Counted from the first letter of the stretch, positions 1-9,928 are shown. The stretch: DNA of 64,000 bases from Caldilineaceae bacterium (GCA_022827195.1 JAJDTL010000041.1:1-64000), one strand, 5' to 3'. Program-made: numbers and translations. The notes: generated by a model from the sequence alone, not told the origin.

Positions 1-149
1 CAAAACGACACCTTTTGCGCATTTTCAGTCCAAGAACGACAGGGAACCGACCGCGACCGCATCCTGCTACGAGAGTCCACGCCAATATCCTGTCACGAGG
101 AGAGAGAAAGTTTTTTCAAAGTTGGGCCAATCAGGCCAAAACAGCGCAT

Positions 150-182
150 TCGATACCCTATCGATACCCTGTCGATACCCGG
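150..182. repeat. Three tandem copies of an 11-bp unit
   Basis: Three adjacent copies of TCGATACCCTA/TG/GG occupy 150-160, 161-171 and 172-182. Only the last two bases of the unit vary. No function is evident. Confidence 0.8.
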
Positions 183-305
183 TTTCCGAAAAAATCGCAG
201 CCCCTCTGCGTCTCATCTGGACGCTCCTGGGCCAATCCTGGACAGAATCGGCCCCACTGCTGCGCACATGTGCGACGCTACCGTCCAGGAGACCGACGCC
301 ACCAC

Positions 306-329
306 TGACTTCGACCCTGACTTCGACCC
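306..329. repeat. Two tandem copies of a 12-bp unit
   Basis: TGACTTCGACCC occurs twice in a row, followed by a partial third copy. It lies in the same non-coding stretch as the 11-bp repeat. Confidence 0.75.
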
Positions 330-579
330 TGATTCAGGCACGCGCAGGCGAAGTGGCCCCCGTCGAAGTCCTTATCTCGCCCAAAGGGCCGGCAGCCTCC
401 AAATTATGCGTGATTGCGGTTGTGCGTGGTAAGGAGAGAGTATTTCCACCAAGGGTCACGAAGGGATACGGAGGCGCACCAACAAGGAAAGGGGTGCGTT
501 AGCGTCGCGGCGAATGTGCGCCAGGCCGGGAAGCGGACGGGGCTGGGGGGCGCCAAGGGTCTCCCGACGCGGCCGCGCG

Positions 580-1188
580 TCAGCCGTCGCTGACCTCCAC
601 CGGGTACTCCTGAAGCTGGACGACGCGAATGTCCTCGACCGCGCCCGCTTCGTCCTGGTTGTATACGACGTAGAGGGGCGCTTCCATCTCCGCCAGCAGG
701 CCGGCCGCCTGCTCGGGAACCGGGTCACCGGCGGCCTGATAGTAGCCAAAAAGGCCCGGCCTTACTTCGTCGAAAGAGACGGCGCTACGCAGGGCGTCGA
801 CGTCGGCGTCGGGCCAGTGCGGCTCCATGCGAAAGGCGCGAATGACCGGCGCGTCGTCGAACTCGAGCGAGCAGATCAGGTAGTACGTTTCGGGATAGTG
901 GGCGTTCCAGGCGTCGGTTGCCGAAGGGTAGGCGACCGAAACGGGGTGCGAGTGGTAGATGGCGACCATCTCGTCGCCGGCCTCTTCAAACTCGAACTGC
1001 TTCAGGAGCGTCTGCGGATCGACGTCATAGTTGTCGATCCTGTCCTCAGCCAGGTTGCGGGCGCGGTAAAGCTGCGCGGCCCGGCCTTCGCGGCCGCGCA
1101 GGATTCCGCAGATCTCCTCCGGTTTTCCTTCACGGGCGTGGGCGATGATCCCATCGTAGACGGTGCGCGTCAGCTGGACGGCGGTCAT
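580..1188 (-). CDS. M67 (JAMM/Mov34) family metallopeptidase
   Basis: The 202-residue protein carries a complete JAMM zinc-peptidase signature. Glu25 lies in the PEEICG motif, and H79-S-H81, S89 and D92 fit HxH-x7-S-x2-D. Bacterial relatives remove cysteine or short tails from the C-terminal GG of ubiquitin-like sulfur carriers such as CysO, or act as isopeptidases. The core ends near residue 135 and a further stretch of about 65 residues is not recognised. The gene diverges from the CHAT protease gene across about 280 bp. A MoaD-like carrier with residues after its GG lies at 13652-13930 and is a candidate substrate, but that link is inference. Confidence 0.88.
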   Translation of the reverse strand: MTAVQLTRTVYDGIIAHAREGKPEEICGILRGREGRAAQLYRARNLAEDRIDNYDVDPQTLLKQFEFEEAGDEMVAIYHSHPVSVAYPSATDAWNAHYPETYYLICSLEFDDAPVIRAFRMEPHWPDADVDALRSAVSFDEVRPGLFGYYQAAGDPVPEQAAGLLAEMEAPLYVVYNQDEAGAVEDIRVVQLQEYPVEVSDG

Positions 1189-1465
1189 GCGGGGCTCCTG
1201 TGGCAGACTGAGGGCGGGACGGCGTTTGCTGTGTAGCGCATGGGCTGGTGAGACGCGTGGGCATCATACAACCGGATGCGAGGAATCTGCCAAATCCCGA
1301 CCTGCTGCGCCGTCGTCGCCGCCTGCCGGGCGCTGCAGCCGAGCAGTCGCGGGGAAATTGAAAAAGCGCAATCGCTATGTTACGATCCTGCCGATCTTGC
1401 GGAGCCTTCCGTCGACCGATTTGAGGAGGTGCAATCGGGGCGGAGAGGGGGGAAGGGACGGTCCC

Positions 1466-3697
1466 ATGTTTGATCCGGATAGCGGCGGATTTCCTGAAGA
1501 CGGGCAGAGTCGCGCGGCGGCTGCGTTCCAGGATTGGGATGACCGCCGGCTGCTGAATGCAGTGGATACGGTACTGCGGCGGCTCTATCGCGCCTGGTCG
1601 GAGCTGGACGCGCCGACGCGGGGCCGGCTGGACCGGCTGCGCACGGCGACGGCGGACGCAGCCGGCGACAGCGGCATCAGCGCGTGGGAGCGCCGCGCGG
1701 TCCTGGTGCGGTTTCTCGAAGATCTGGCGGTCGTTGACGCCGCGTTCGAAGTCGTGCGCGAAGCAGTGGCAGAGGGCGGGGCGGGCGCCGCCGTCGGGAA
1801 CGCTACGCCGCGGGGGATCAACTATCTGGAGTCGGTCAATCTATTGCGGGTGATGCGCGATGAACCGGCCCACTACATACCGCGCACGGCCGGTAGGCCG
1901 CCGCGTACTGGGCCACCGCGTTCTGGACCGGCACAGCCCGCCGCGCAGCCGCGTACCGGCGGGCGCGGGGAGAAGGCTGCGGAGGCCCCGCAGCGGCGCA
2001 CGTCGCCGCCGCCAACGGGCGAGTTCAGAGGCGGCCCGCAAGTGCAGCTCTATACCTATGTGGACTTTCCGCTGACGATCTCGAATCGTTCAGACGTCAA
2101 ATACCCGCTGGTGGTGCAGCTGGTGCGCGACCGTCCGCGTGAGAGCCGGGGCGAGGGCGAGGTCAACATCAGTTTTGCAGATGAGATCGAGTATGTCGAT
2201 GTGGTGGTTCGTGCGCCGGCATTTGAAGAGGTTAGCGGCTACGGCGCGGGTGCACGCGACGGTCCGGCATTCCGGCGCACGATCGCCGTCCCGCGGGACG
2301 CGGACTCTCAGCCTGCGGTCTTTCTGCTGCAGCTGGCCGACGATCGCACCGGGCCGCAATGGGTCTCGGTCGACTTCTATCATCGAGGGCGCAACGCCGG
2401 TTCGTTGACCTTGGAGGTCGAGGTTGCCGGCTTTCAGTTCTGGCGCGGGCGCACGCGGCGGGCCGAGCTGGCCAGCGACGATGAAGACGGTGGTCCGGTC
2501 GCGTTCGGGCCGGCCTCGGTCGTGCGCGCGGTCGACGGGGTTACGATTCCCCAGGGGGCCTCGCTGCCGGCCGCGGACGTCGAGCTGCGGGTCGTGCGCG
2601 ACGCGGACGGCCGAACGCTGCACTTTCATCTGCATTCGCAGAAGGCGCCGGCTCTGGATGGGCGCGGGGCCGGTTCGGTCGTCTTCAGTGAGCTGTCCAG
2701 CCCGGGTCCTTTTTTTGAACGGCTGGTCGACCGGTTGAGCTCCTTTGCCGCGCGGGCCGGCGCCGATCTGCCCGGCGATGAGGCAATGCGCATGGAGGAT
2801 GAGGTTGCGGACATCGGCGTCGAGCTCTATGAGCTGCTCTTCCCCGAAGCGCTGCGGCAGCTCTACTGGGAGTTGAAGGCACTGCGCGAGGCAGGGGTGG
2901 TGAGGAACCTGCTCATTGTGAGCGACGAGCCCTGGATTCCGTGGGAGCTGGTCAAGCCCTTCGACACGGCTGAGGGCCGCGACGTGGAGGACGACCACCT
3001 CGCCGCGGCTTGGCAGATGAGCCGCTGGCTGTCGGGCGCGGCCGTGCCGTCGGACCTGGATATCCGGGCGGCGCGGCTGGTAGTGCCGATGTTCGACCTC
3101 GACTTCGTCTGGAAGGAGATCGAGTATTTCGACAGCCTGGCCGCGCGGCAGATCGAGGTGCTGCCGCCGATTTCGACGCGGGCCGAGTTCCTGGAGGCTG
3201 CGGAGAAGGGCGGCGAACAGCTCTATCACTTTGCCACCCACGCCAACTTCAACCAGGCCTTCGTGGACGAGTCGCCGATTGTTCTGCAGGGCGATCCGCT
3301 GTTTCCCAGCGATCTGACGCGGCGCAGAGCGCGCGGCATGAGGCGGGAGAGGCCGCTCGTCTTTTTGAACACCTGCCACGGCGCGCGCGTCGGATTCAAC
3401 CTGACCGGCCTGGGCGGGTGGGCGCAGCGCCTGGTCGACCAGCTCGGGGTGACCGCGTTCGTGGGTGCGCTGTGGGAGGTGAACGACGAACTGGCGTCGA
3501 GGTTTGCGCACGCCTTCTACGAGGAGCTCTGGGCGGGAAAGACGCTGGGCGAAGCATTCCACTCGGCGCGGCAGCGTGTGCGGGCGCTGCAGAGCGGGAA
3601 CCCGACCTGGCTGGCGTATACGTTGTACGGCGACCCCAACAGCCGCATCGTCTGGACTGCCGGCGCGGGCGGCCGCGCGGCGGCTGTGCGCGGCTGA
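1466..3697 (+). CDS. CHAT domain protein (caspase-like protease)
   Basis: The protein is 743 residues. The start is the ATG after a purine-rich GGAGAGGGGGGAAGGG ribosome site; the frame is open further upstream but shows no features. Residues 1 to about 130 are helical and acidic, followed by a Pro/Arg-rich linker (about 135-185) and a beta-rich middle region. The last 190 residues form a CHAT domain with H592 in HFATHA and C637 in NTCHGA, the expected His-Cys dyad. CHAT proteases often act in bacterial conflict or programmed-death systems with a sensor domain upstream. Here the N-terminal part is not a recognised sensor and no partner gene is adjacent; mutS follows 36 bp downstream. The substrate is unknown. 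Confidence 0.85.
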   Translation: MFDPDSGGFPEDGQSRAAAAFQDWDDRRLLNAVDTVLRRLYRAWSELDAPTRGRLDRLRTATADAAGDSGISAWERRAVLVRFLEDLAVVDAAFEVVREAVAEGGAGAAVGNATPRGINYLESVNLLRVMRDEPAHYIPRTAGRPPRTGPPRSGPAQPAAQPRTGGRGEKAAEAPQRRTSPPPTGEFRGGPQVQLYTYVDFPLTISNRSDVKYPLVVQLVRDRPRESRGEGEVNISFADEIEYVDVVVRAPAFEEVSGYGAGARDGPAFRRTIAVPRDADSQPAVFLLQLADDRTGPQWVSVDFYHRGRNAGSLTLEVEVAGFQFWRGRTRRAELASDDEDGGPVAFGPASVVRAVDGVTIPQGASLPAADVELRVVRDADGRTLHFHLHSQKAPALDGRGAGSVVFSELSSPGPFFERLVDRLSSFAARAGADLPGDEAMRMEDEVADIGVELYELLFPEALRQLYWELKALREAGVVRNLLIVSDEPWIPWELVKPFDTAEGRDVEDDHLAAAWQMSRWLSGAAVPSDLDIRAARLVVPMFDLDFVWKEIEYFDSLAARQIEVLPPISTRAEFLEAAEKGGEQLYHFATHANFNQAFVDESPIVLQGDPLFPSDLTRRRARGMRRERPLVFLNTCHGARVGFNLTGLGGWAQRLVDQLGVTAFVGALWEVNDELASRFAHAFYEELWAGKTLGEAFHSARQRVRALQSGNPTWLAYTLYGDPNSRIVWTAGAGGRAAAVRG

Positions 3698-3733
3698 TAC
3701 CAACTCCCCATTGTCACTGCGAAAGATACAACA

Positions 3734-6376
3734 ATGACCACGCCGATGCGGCGGCAGTATCTGCAACTGAAGAGCCAGTACCCCGGCTGCATCCTCTTTT
3801 TCCGGCTGGGCGACTTCTACGAAACGTTCGACCGCGACGCGGAGATCGTGGCCGAGGTGTGCGACGTGGCGTTGACGAGCCGGCCGTTGGGAGGCAATGA
3901 GCGTGCGCCCCTGGCCGGCGTGCCGTATCACAGCGTCGAGGCCCACCTGGCGCGCCTGGTGGAGGCGGGATACAAGGTGGCGGTCGCGGAGCAGGTCAGC
4001 GAGCCTGGCCGCGGGCTGGTCGAGCGCGAGGTCCAGCAGGTCGTCACAAAGGGAACGGTTGACGAGCCGTCGATGCTGGCGGAGGACTGCAACAACTATC
4101 TGGCGGCAGTACTGTTCAACGCGCAGGGCGACGCGGCGGGCATCGCCTACTGCGACATTACGACGGGAGCCTTCGCGGCCGCGCAGATCGGGGGCAGGGA
4201 CCGCGCGGACGTCGAGCGCCGCGTGGAGGAGGAGCTGGGCCGGTTGCAGCCCAGCGAGCTGATAACCTCTGCGCGGCATGGGGAGGATAGCGCGCCGGCC
4301 GCGCCGGTCAACGGCACGGATACGCTGGTCTCGCAGGTCGAGCCGTGGCAGGTGGAGGAGGAGACGGCGCGCCGGGCGCTGCAGCAGCATCTGGGCGTGA
4401 GCAGCCTGGACGGATTCGGGCTGCAGGAGAAGCCGCAGGCGGTGCGGGCAGCGGCCGCGGTTCTTGCCTATCTGAAGGAGATGCAGCCGAGCGCGCTCTC
4501 GCAGCTGGACCGTCTGCAGAGCTATAGTATCGGCGACTTCATGGCGCTGGACGCGTCGACGCGCCGCAATCTGGAGCTTACCGAAACGATGCGCGGCGGC
4601 GAGCTCAATGGCAGTCTGCTGGGCGTGCTGGACGGGACTCTGACGCCGATGGGAGGGCGGCTGCTGCGCCTGCGGCTGGGTCGCCCGCTGCTCGACATCG
4701 CCCGCATCAACGAACGGCTGGACGCGGTGCAGACGATGGTGGAGGAGACGGACCTACGGCTGCAGGCACGCGATGCGTTGCGCGGCATGGGTGACGTGGA
4801 GCGGTGGATCAACCGCATTGCACAGGGCAAGGCGTTGCCGCGCGACCTGGTGGGCGTGCGCGAGGCGCTGCGGCGGGCGCCGCGTCTACGCGACCTCCTG
4901 TTGACGGCGCAGGAAAGCGCTGTGAAGCGGGCGGGCGATGCCGCGTTTCTCGAGCAGATGCTGGCGCGACTGCCGGACAGACTCGCCGAGCTGGATCTGC
5001 TGGAGCGGGCGGTCGCAGACGAGCCCTCGGCCACGCTGGCGAACCCGGGCATCATCAGGGCGGGCTACAGCGAGGAACTGGACGCGATCGTCGAGAACAG
5101 CCGGCACGCCAAGGATTGGGTCGCCTCGCTCGAGCAGGTCGAACGGGGGCGGCTGGGGATCAAGAGCCTGAAGGTGGGCTACAACAAGGTCTTCGGCTAC
5201 TACATAGAAGTAACGAACAAGCACGCGGACAAGGTGCCGGAGGAGTACATCCGCAAGCAGACGCTGACGAACGCCGAGCGCTACATCACACCCGAGCTGA
5301 AGGAGTACGAGGCGCTGATCCTGAACGCGGACGAGCGGCGGCTGGCGCTGGAGCAGGAGCTCTTTCGCGCCCTGTGCGGGGAGCTGGCGGCGGGAGGAGA
5401 CAGGATCCGCGGCATTGCAGAGGGGGCGGCCCAGTTGGACGTGTATGCGGCGCTGGCGGAGGTGGCGCTGCGGCGGGGCTACTGCCGGCCGCAGATCGAG
5501 GAGGGCGCGGAGATAACGGTCGCGGCCGGCCGGCATCCGGTTGTAGAGGAGACGTTTGACGAGCCGTTTGTGCCGAACGACACGCGTCTCTCGTCGGGCG
5601 AGCTGGTCCATGTGTTGACGGGGCCGAATATGTCGGGCAAGTCGACCTATCTGCGGCAGACCGCGTTGATCACTCTGATGGCGCAGGTAGGCTCCTTCGT
5701 GCCGGCGGCCGCGGCCCGCGTCGGGGTTGTCGACCGCATTTTCACGCGCATCGGCGCCAGCGACGAGCTGCACCGCGGCCAATCGACCTTCATGGTCGAG
5801 ATGATCGAGACGGCAAATATCCTCAACCATGCGACCGAGCGCAGCCTGCTGATCCTGGATGAAATTGGCCGCGGCACGAGCACCTACGACGGCTTGGCGA
5901 TCGCGTGGGCGGTTATCGAACACATCCATAACGCCCCTGCGCTGCGGGCGAAGACGCTTTTCGCGACGCACTACCATGAGCTGACCGATCTGGCGGAGAG
6001 ACTGCCGCAGGTGGTGAACTACCACGTGGCGGTCGACGACAGCGGCGACGAGGTCGTCTTTTTGCGGCGCATACTGCCGGGCAAGGCGGACCGCTCTTAC
6101 GGCGTGCACGTGGCACAGATGGCGGGCCTGCCGCGGGCTGTCGTGCGGCGGGCCGAGGAGATCCTGTTCGACCTGGAGGCGTCGGGCGCGGCCGGGCCGG
6201 CGACCCTGCTGGACCTGGCGCCGGGGCGCAAGCAGAAGGCGGCGATGCAGGTGGGGCTCTTTGCCAGCGAACACCCGGCGGTGGAGTCGCTCCGTTCGCT
6301 CGAGGTCGACGCGCTGTCGCCGCTGGACGCGCTCAACCGGCTCTATGAGCTGCGGCAGCTGGTGGAGAAGAGCTGA
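3734..6376 (+). CDS. mutS: DNA mismatch repair ATPase MutS
   Basis: MutS binds mispaired or looped bases as a dimer and, through ATP, recruits MutL. The 880-residue length fits MutS1. The N-terminal mismatch-reading Phe-x-Glu is present (F28-Y29-E30 in GDFYE). The connector, lever and clamp regions follow. The ATPase has Walker A GPNMSGKST at 630-638, then DEIGRGTSTYDG and the ATHYHEL motif. The end is a short C-terminal tail. The ATG start sits 36 bp after the CHAT gene, so the two may be co-transcribed. mutL lies about 9.5 kb downstream on the same strand. Confidence 0.97.
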   Translation: MTTPMRRQYLQLKSQYPGCILFFRLGDFYETFDRDAEIVAEVCDVALTSRPLGGNERAPLAGVPYHSVEAHLARLVEAGYKVAVAEQVSEPGRGLVEREVQQVVTKGTVDEPSMLAEDCNNYLAAVLFNAQGDAAGIAYCDITTGAFAAAQIGGRDRADVERRVEEELGRLQPSELITSARHGEDSAPAAPVNGTDTLVSQVEPWQVEEETARRALQQHLGVSSLDGFGLQEKPQAVRAAAAVLAYLKEMQPSALSQLDRLQSYSIGDFMALDASTRRNLELTETMRGGELNGSLLGVLDGTLTPMGGRLLRLRLGRPLLDIARINERLDAVQTMVEETDLRLQARDALRGMGDVERWINRIAQGKALPRDLVGVREALRRAPRLRDLLLTAQESAVKRAGDAAFLEQMLARLPDRLAELDLLERAVADEPSATLANPGIIRAGYSEELDAIVENSRHAKDWVASLEQVERGRLGIKSLKVGYNKVFGYYIEVTNKHADKVPEEYIRKQTLTNAERYITPELKEYEALILNADERRLALEQELFRALCGELAAGGDRIRGIAEGAAQLDVYAALAEVALRRGYCRPQIEEGAEITVAAGRHPVVEETFDEPFVPNDTRLSSGELVHVLTGPNMSGKSTYLRQTALITLMAQVGSFVPAAAARVGVVDRIFTRIGASDELHRGQSTFMVEMIETANILNHATERSLLILDEIGRGTSTYDGLAIAWAVIEHIHNAPALRAKTLFATHYHELTDLAERLPQVVNYHVAVDDSGDEVVFLRRILPGKADRSYGVHVAQMAGLPRAVVRRAEEILFDLEASGAAGPATLLDLAPGRKQKAAMQVGLFASEHPAVESLRSLEVDALSPLDALNRLYELRQLVEKS

Positions 6377-6466
6377 CGCGGTTCCGGCAGCTCCTGCTGT
6401 GCGCGCGCAAGACGAGGCGCGCTTTCCCCCTGTAGCAACCCCCTCGAACCACAGACAGGAGGTCCC

Positions 6467-6961
6467 GTGTACACACGCTACTCGAAGATCGCGTTCGTCT
6501 GGGCGATCGCGCTTTACGTCCTGCTTGTGGTCTTCAACAATCTGACCGACTACGGCTCCAACTATCAGTTTGTCGCCCATGTCCTCGCTATGGACACGAC
6601 ATTCCCCGACAACCGGGGGATGTGGCGGGCCATCGACAGCGCCTTCGCGCATCACCTTTTCTACTGGGTGATCATTGTGTCGGAGGCTGCAGTTACGGCG
6701 CTGTGTCTGTGGGGCGGGTGGCGGCTGTTCAAGGCGCGAGGGGAGGCGGACGGCTTCAACCAGGTCAAGGGGACCGCCATTGCGGGCCTGACGCTGGGCA
6801 TCGTGCTGTGGTTCACCGGATTCATTGCAATCGGCGGTGAGTGGTTCCTGATGTGGCAGTCCGATGTGTGGGATGGACGGCAGGCCGCGTTCCGGCTGGT
6901 GGTCATTCTTGGGCTGGCGCTGCTCTACCTTGTTCGGCCCGAAGGCGATAGCGATGCCTGA
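6467..6961 (+). CDS. DUF2165 family membrane protein
   Basis: This 164-residue protein has about four hydrophobic segments (roughly 8-27, 64-88, 103-122 and 139-157). Its FNNLTDYGSN and MDTTFPDN motifs fit the DUF2165 small integral membrane family. The start is GTG with a strong AGGAGGT ribosome site seven bases before it. No function is known for the family. It follows mutS by 90 bp and converges with comEC. Confidence 0.8.
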   Translation: MYTRYSKIAFVWAIALYVLLVVFNNLTDYGSNYQFVAHVLAMDTTFPDNRGMWRAIDSAFAHHLFYWVIIVSEAAVTALCLWGGWRLFKARGEADGFNQVKGTAIAGLTLGIVLWFTGFIAIGGEWFLMWQSDVWDGRQAAFRLVVILGLALLYLVRPEGDSDA

Positions 6962-7016
6962 CGCCTCGCCGCGGCATGGAGGGGCGGCAAAGTGCCCAAA
7001 AGGGTGTTTGGCCCCT

Positions 7017-9662
7017 CTACTGAGAATTCGACGCGAGGTTTCGGGCAAGAAGGTCTGAAATCTCTCCGTTTTCCGTTTCGATCCACATTTGTTCGCCGTC
7101 GCTGCGGATATTGACGCGGCCGTGCTTGTCGTTGCGCAGAATGATCTGCCCCTGCAGACGGTCGAGCAGGTCGGGGTCGGGGTGGCCGTAGCGGTTGTCG
7201 GCGCCGACCTGGATGACGGCGACGGCCGACCCGACGGCTTCTAAGAATTCGGGCCCGGTGCTGGCATCGCTGCCGTGATGGCCCACTTTGAGTACCTGCG
7301 CGGCGAGGGGCTGGCCCGTACGCAGGAGCTGCTCTTCGCTGGCATGGCCGCTGTCGCCGGTCAGGAGGAGAGTGAAGTCGCCATAGACGAGTTTGAGCAC
7401 GAGTGAGCGCTCGTTCTTGTCGTCCTCTTCCCAGCCGCGCAGCTCCGCTTCAGGCGGCGGCCACAGCGCCCACAGGGAGACGCCGTCGCCCAGGTCCAGC
7501 CAGCCGCCCATTTGCAGTCCAATGACCTGCACGTTCTTGGTTCCGAGCGCGTCGAGCCAGGGCTCTGTGTGTTCGTGGCCGAGTGTATTGGCGCTGATGA
7601 TGGCGCGCCCAAGGCTGAACCGCTGCGGCAGACCGATCTGGGCGGCGATGTGGTCGGCGTCGGGGTGGGTAACGACGGCGCGGTCGACGTGGCGGTCCCA
7701 GAAGGGCATGACCGCGCCGAGCTGGGCGAAGAGCTGCTGGCTGTCCTGGCCGCCGTCGATGACGAGCTGGCGGCCGCTGGGCGTCTGGATGAAGATGCCG
7801 TCGCCCTGGCCGATATCGAGGAAGTGGACGTGCAACTGGCCGTCGGGCTGGGTCAGCGCGAGCCACCAGATGAGGACGGCGGCGAGCGTGGAGATGCCGT
7901 AGGCCCAGGAGGGCATCGACTGCAGCAGCTGCGCCAGCCGGCGGCTGTGGGAGGCTTGCCTGCGCGCGGCGCCGGCGGCAGAGATGAAACCGACAGCGAT
8001 CCGGTTGAGCGTGCGCTTCAGGGGCTGGCGCCAGTAGAGCGCGAGGACCGCGGCATAGGTAAGGGCCATGTGTTCGGAGGCAAACCAGCCGATCTCCATG
8101 CCGGCGCCGGGCAGGGCGGCGTTCGAAGCGACGATCGCCACAGTCCACCAGAGGCAGACGAAGGGGACCCAGAGCAGGATCTGGGCGATCTGTTCGAGTC
8201 CGAGCAGCCCGGCAATCAGCCCCGAGCCGCCGGCGATCATGATCAGCGGTTGGACCGGCGCGATCAGGAGGTTGGTGATTGGGCTGATCCAGCTGAGGCG
8301 CTCGAAGTAGTGCAGGATCAGCGGTAGGGTGGTCACACTGGCAGCTATGGTCATGAGCAGGCTGTCGCGAATAAGGTCCCGGATCGAGTTGGGGACGAGG
8401 AATTCAGGCCGGCCGGCAGCGGCGACGGGCGCGGCGCCGCGGCGCAACCGGGCGGTGAGCGCGTGCCCGAGATTCTGGGCGCGATCGGTAAGCGGGGGGC
8501 CGACGAGGATCAGACCGGCGGTGGCCGCGCCGCTGAGCTGGAAGCCGACGTCCCAGAGCGTAAGCGGATTCAACAGTGTCATCGCCCAACAGGCCGCGCC
8601 CAGGCTCACCAGCGCGGTGCTCTGGCGGCCGAGAACGGTGGCGATGACAAAGAGCCCGCCCATCAGCGCGGCGCGCGTGACCGCGGCATCGCCGCCGACC
8701 AGGAGGGTGTAGAAGACAAGGCCGGCGAGAGTCGGCCAAAGGGCCGCGCGCCGTCCGAACAGCTTGATGCCGAGCGACATGAGAAGGCCGGAGACGAGCG
8801 CGACATTGCTGCCGCTGATGACGATGACATGACTGGTTCCGGTGAGGTTGAACTGTTCGTACAGGTCGTCTGGGATGCCCGCCTCAATGCCGAGCAGCAT
8901 CCCGTTGGCGAGGGCAGCGTACGGCTCGGGCAGCCTGCGGTTGAGCAGGGCCTCGCCGCGGGCGCGCAGGCGATAGATGTGCCGCAAGAGAGGGCCGCCG
9001 CGCGGCTGACCCGGCAGCGGCTCCACCTGTGGCCGCCGCATCAGGCTGTGGACCTGCTTGCGCGCGAGGTAGGCGCGATAGTCGAAGCCGTCGAAGACGG
9101 GCGGCTCTATCAGCTGGCCGGAGACGCGCACCATTTCACCGTAGCGAAAGGGATGGCGGCTGGTGGTCAGCAGGCGGACGCGGCCGTCCACCGGTTGCGG
9201 GACGCCGTCGAGCCAGATGGCGCTCGCCTCGACGTCGAGCCGCTGGCGACCGTCCCTACTGAGAGGATAGCCGGCTACGAAACCGCTGATAGCCACCGTA
9301 GACCGATTGGAGCCTTCGCTGGGAGCGTTATGGTAGGCCAGATCGGAGGGCTGAAGACAGGGAAAGGGCGGACGGGAGGCGAGCCGGAGAGTCCCGCACA
9401 GGGCGGCGAGCAGGATTGCTCCGCACAGCCAGGGGGAAGGCGCGGCGCGCGGCGGGGCAAAGCCGGCAGAAACGGGCCAGCGCAGCGGGGTCCCGGCCCT
9501 GGCCGGGACGGCCGCGTCGAGCCACAGGCAGATTGGGATAGGCGCGAGGGCCGCGATCCAGTACAGGTCGCTGATGCCGCAGCCGAACCACGTCCGCTGC
9601 CAGAGAATGTGGCCGGCGGCGATGCCGACATGATAGGCTACGGCAAGATAGAGCAGTTTCAA
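7017..9662 (-). CDS. comEC: ComEC/Rec2 family DNA uptake channel protein
   Basis: ComEC forms the inner-membrane channel that moves one DNA strand into the cell during natural transformation. The order of parts is an N-terminal hydrophobic and soluble region (DUF4131-like), a multi-spanning competence domain, and a C-terminal metallo-beta-lactamase-like domain with LDIGQGDG, HPDADHIAA, LLLTGDSG and GHHGSD motifs. I chose a TTG start at 9662, giving 881 residues that begin at the first hydrophobic segment. The frame stays open to 9794, but that part is polar and overlaps promoter-like sequence. No other competence gene is in the window, so transformation ability is not shown. Confidence 0.9.
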   Translation of the reverse strand: MKLLYLAVAYHVGIAAGHILWQRTWFGCGISDLYWIAALAPIPICLWLDAAVPARAGTPLRWPVSAGFAPPRAAPSPWLCGAILLAALCGTLRLASRPPFPCLQPSDLAYHNAPSEGSNRSTVAISGFVAGYPLSRDGRQRLDVEASAIWLDGVPQPVDGRVRLLTTSRHPFRYGEMVRVSGQLIEPPVFDGFDYRAYLARKQVHSLMRRPQVEPLPGQPRGGPLLRHIYRLRARGEALLNRRLPEPYAALANGMLLGIEAGIPDDLYEQFNLTGTSHVIVISGSNVALVSGLLMSLGIKLFGRRAALWPTLAGLVFYTLLVGGDAAVTRAALMGGLFVIATVLGRQSTALVSLGAACWAMTLLNPLTLWDVGFQLSGAATAGLILVGPPLTDRAQNLGHALTARLRRGAAPVAAAGRPEFLVPNSIRDLIRDSLLMTIAASVTTLPLILHYFERLSWISPITNLLIAPVQPLIMIAGGSGLIAGLLGLEQIAQILLWVPFVCLWWTVAIVASNAALPGAGMEIGWFASEHMALTYAAVLALYWRQPLKRTLNRIAVGFISAAGAARRQASHSRRLAQLLQSMPSWAYGISTLAAVLIWWLALTQPDGQLHVHFLDIGQGDGIFIQTPSGRQLVIDGGQDSQQLFAQLGAVMPFWDRHVDRAVVTHPDADHIAAQIGLPQRFSLGRAIISANTLGHEHTEPWLDALGTKNVQVIGLQMGGWLDLGDGVSLWALWPPPEAELRGWEEDDKNERSLVLKLVYGDFTLLLTGDSGHASEEQLLRTGQPLAAQVLKVGHHGSDASTGPEFLEAVGSAVAVIQVGADNRYGHPDPDLLDRLQGQIILRNDKHGRVNIRSDGEQMWIETENGEISDLLARNLASNSQ

Positions 9663-9785
9663 TGGACCAGGCTGACCCGGGGGCTGGTATAACCTAGAAT
9701 CACAAGGAGAGACGCGGCGGTATGATACCGCAAAACGGGGAATCTTGGCAGTCGGGGGACGCATCGTTGAAAGCAGGGGCGGTTT

Positions 9786-9812
9786 TTGTCTCAACTGATC
9801 TTATGGTATAAC
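9786..9812 (+). promoter_or_regulatory. Possible promoter of the molybdenum hydroxylase operon
   Basis: TTGTCT at 9786-9791 and TATAAC at 9807-9812 resemble sigma-70 boxes, but the 15-bp spacer is short. The pair lies about 120 bp before the first gene of the operon. Confidence 0.35.
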
Positions 9813-9928
9813 TGATCGGAATCAGTATTCCAGTGAAAAACCGGAATTCCTCGTACCAAAGCAGGTACTTCAACAAGCTTCCAACGCGTCGGGAAATCAA
9901 CACGTGAATCCATTGAGGAGGTCGTTCT

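Larger units (their letters stand above)
1..579. other. Intergenic region with short tandem repeats
   Basis: No convincing gene is seen here. Open frames are short, lack ribosome binding sites and have no family-like motifs. The stretch holds two short tandem repeats, listed separately, and a repeated GGGCCAATC word near 124 and 229. It lies downstream of the JAMM peptidase gene, so it may hold the end of that transcript. Confidence 0.6.

Noticed and set aside
2090..4390. A 766-codon open frame antisense to the CHAT and mutS genes
   Set aside because: It lacks any family motif and arises from third-position GC bias opposite two well-supported genes. Similar long antisense frames opposite mutS (4886-7048), the hydroxylase, tig, clpX and the radical SAM gene were rejected for the same reason.
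9663..9794. Longer comEC start at 9794
   Set aside because: The extra 44 residues are polar and overlap promoter-like sequence for both directions. The TTG at 9662 starts right at the first hydrophobic segment.
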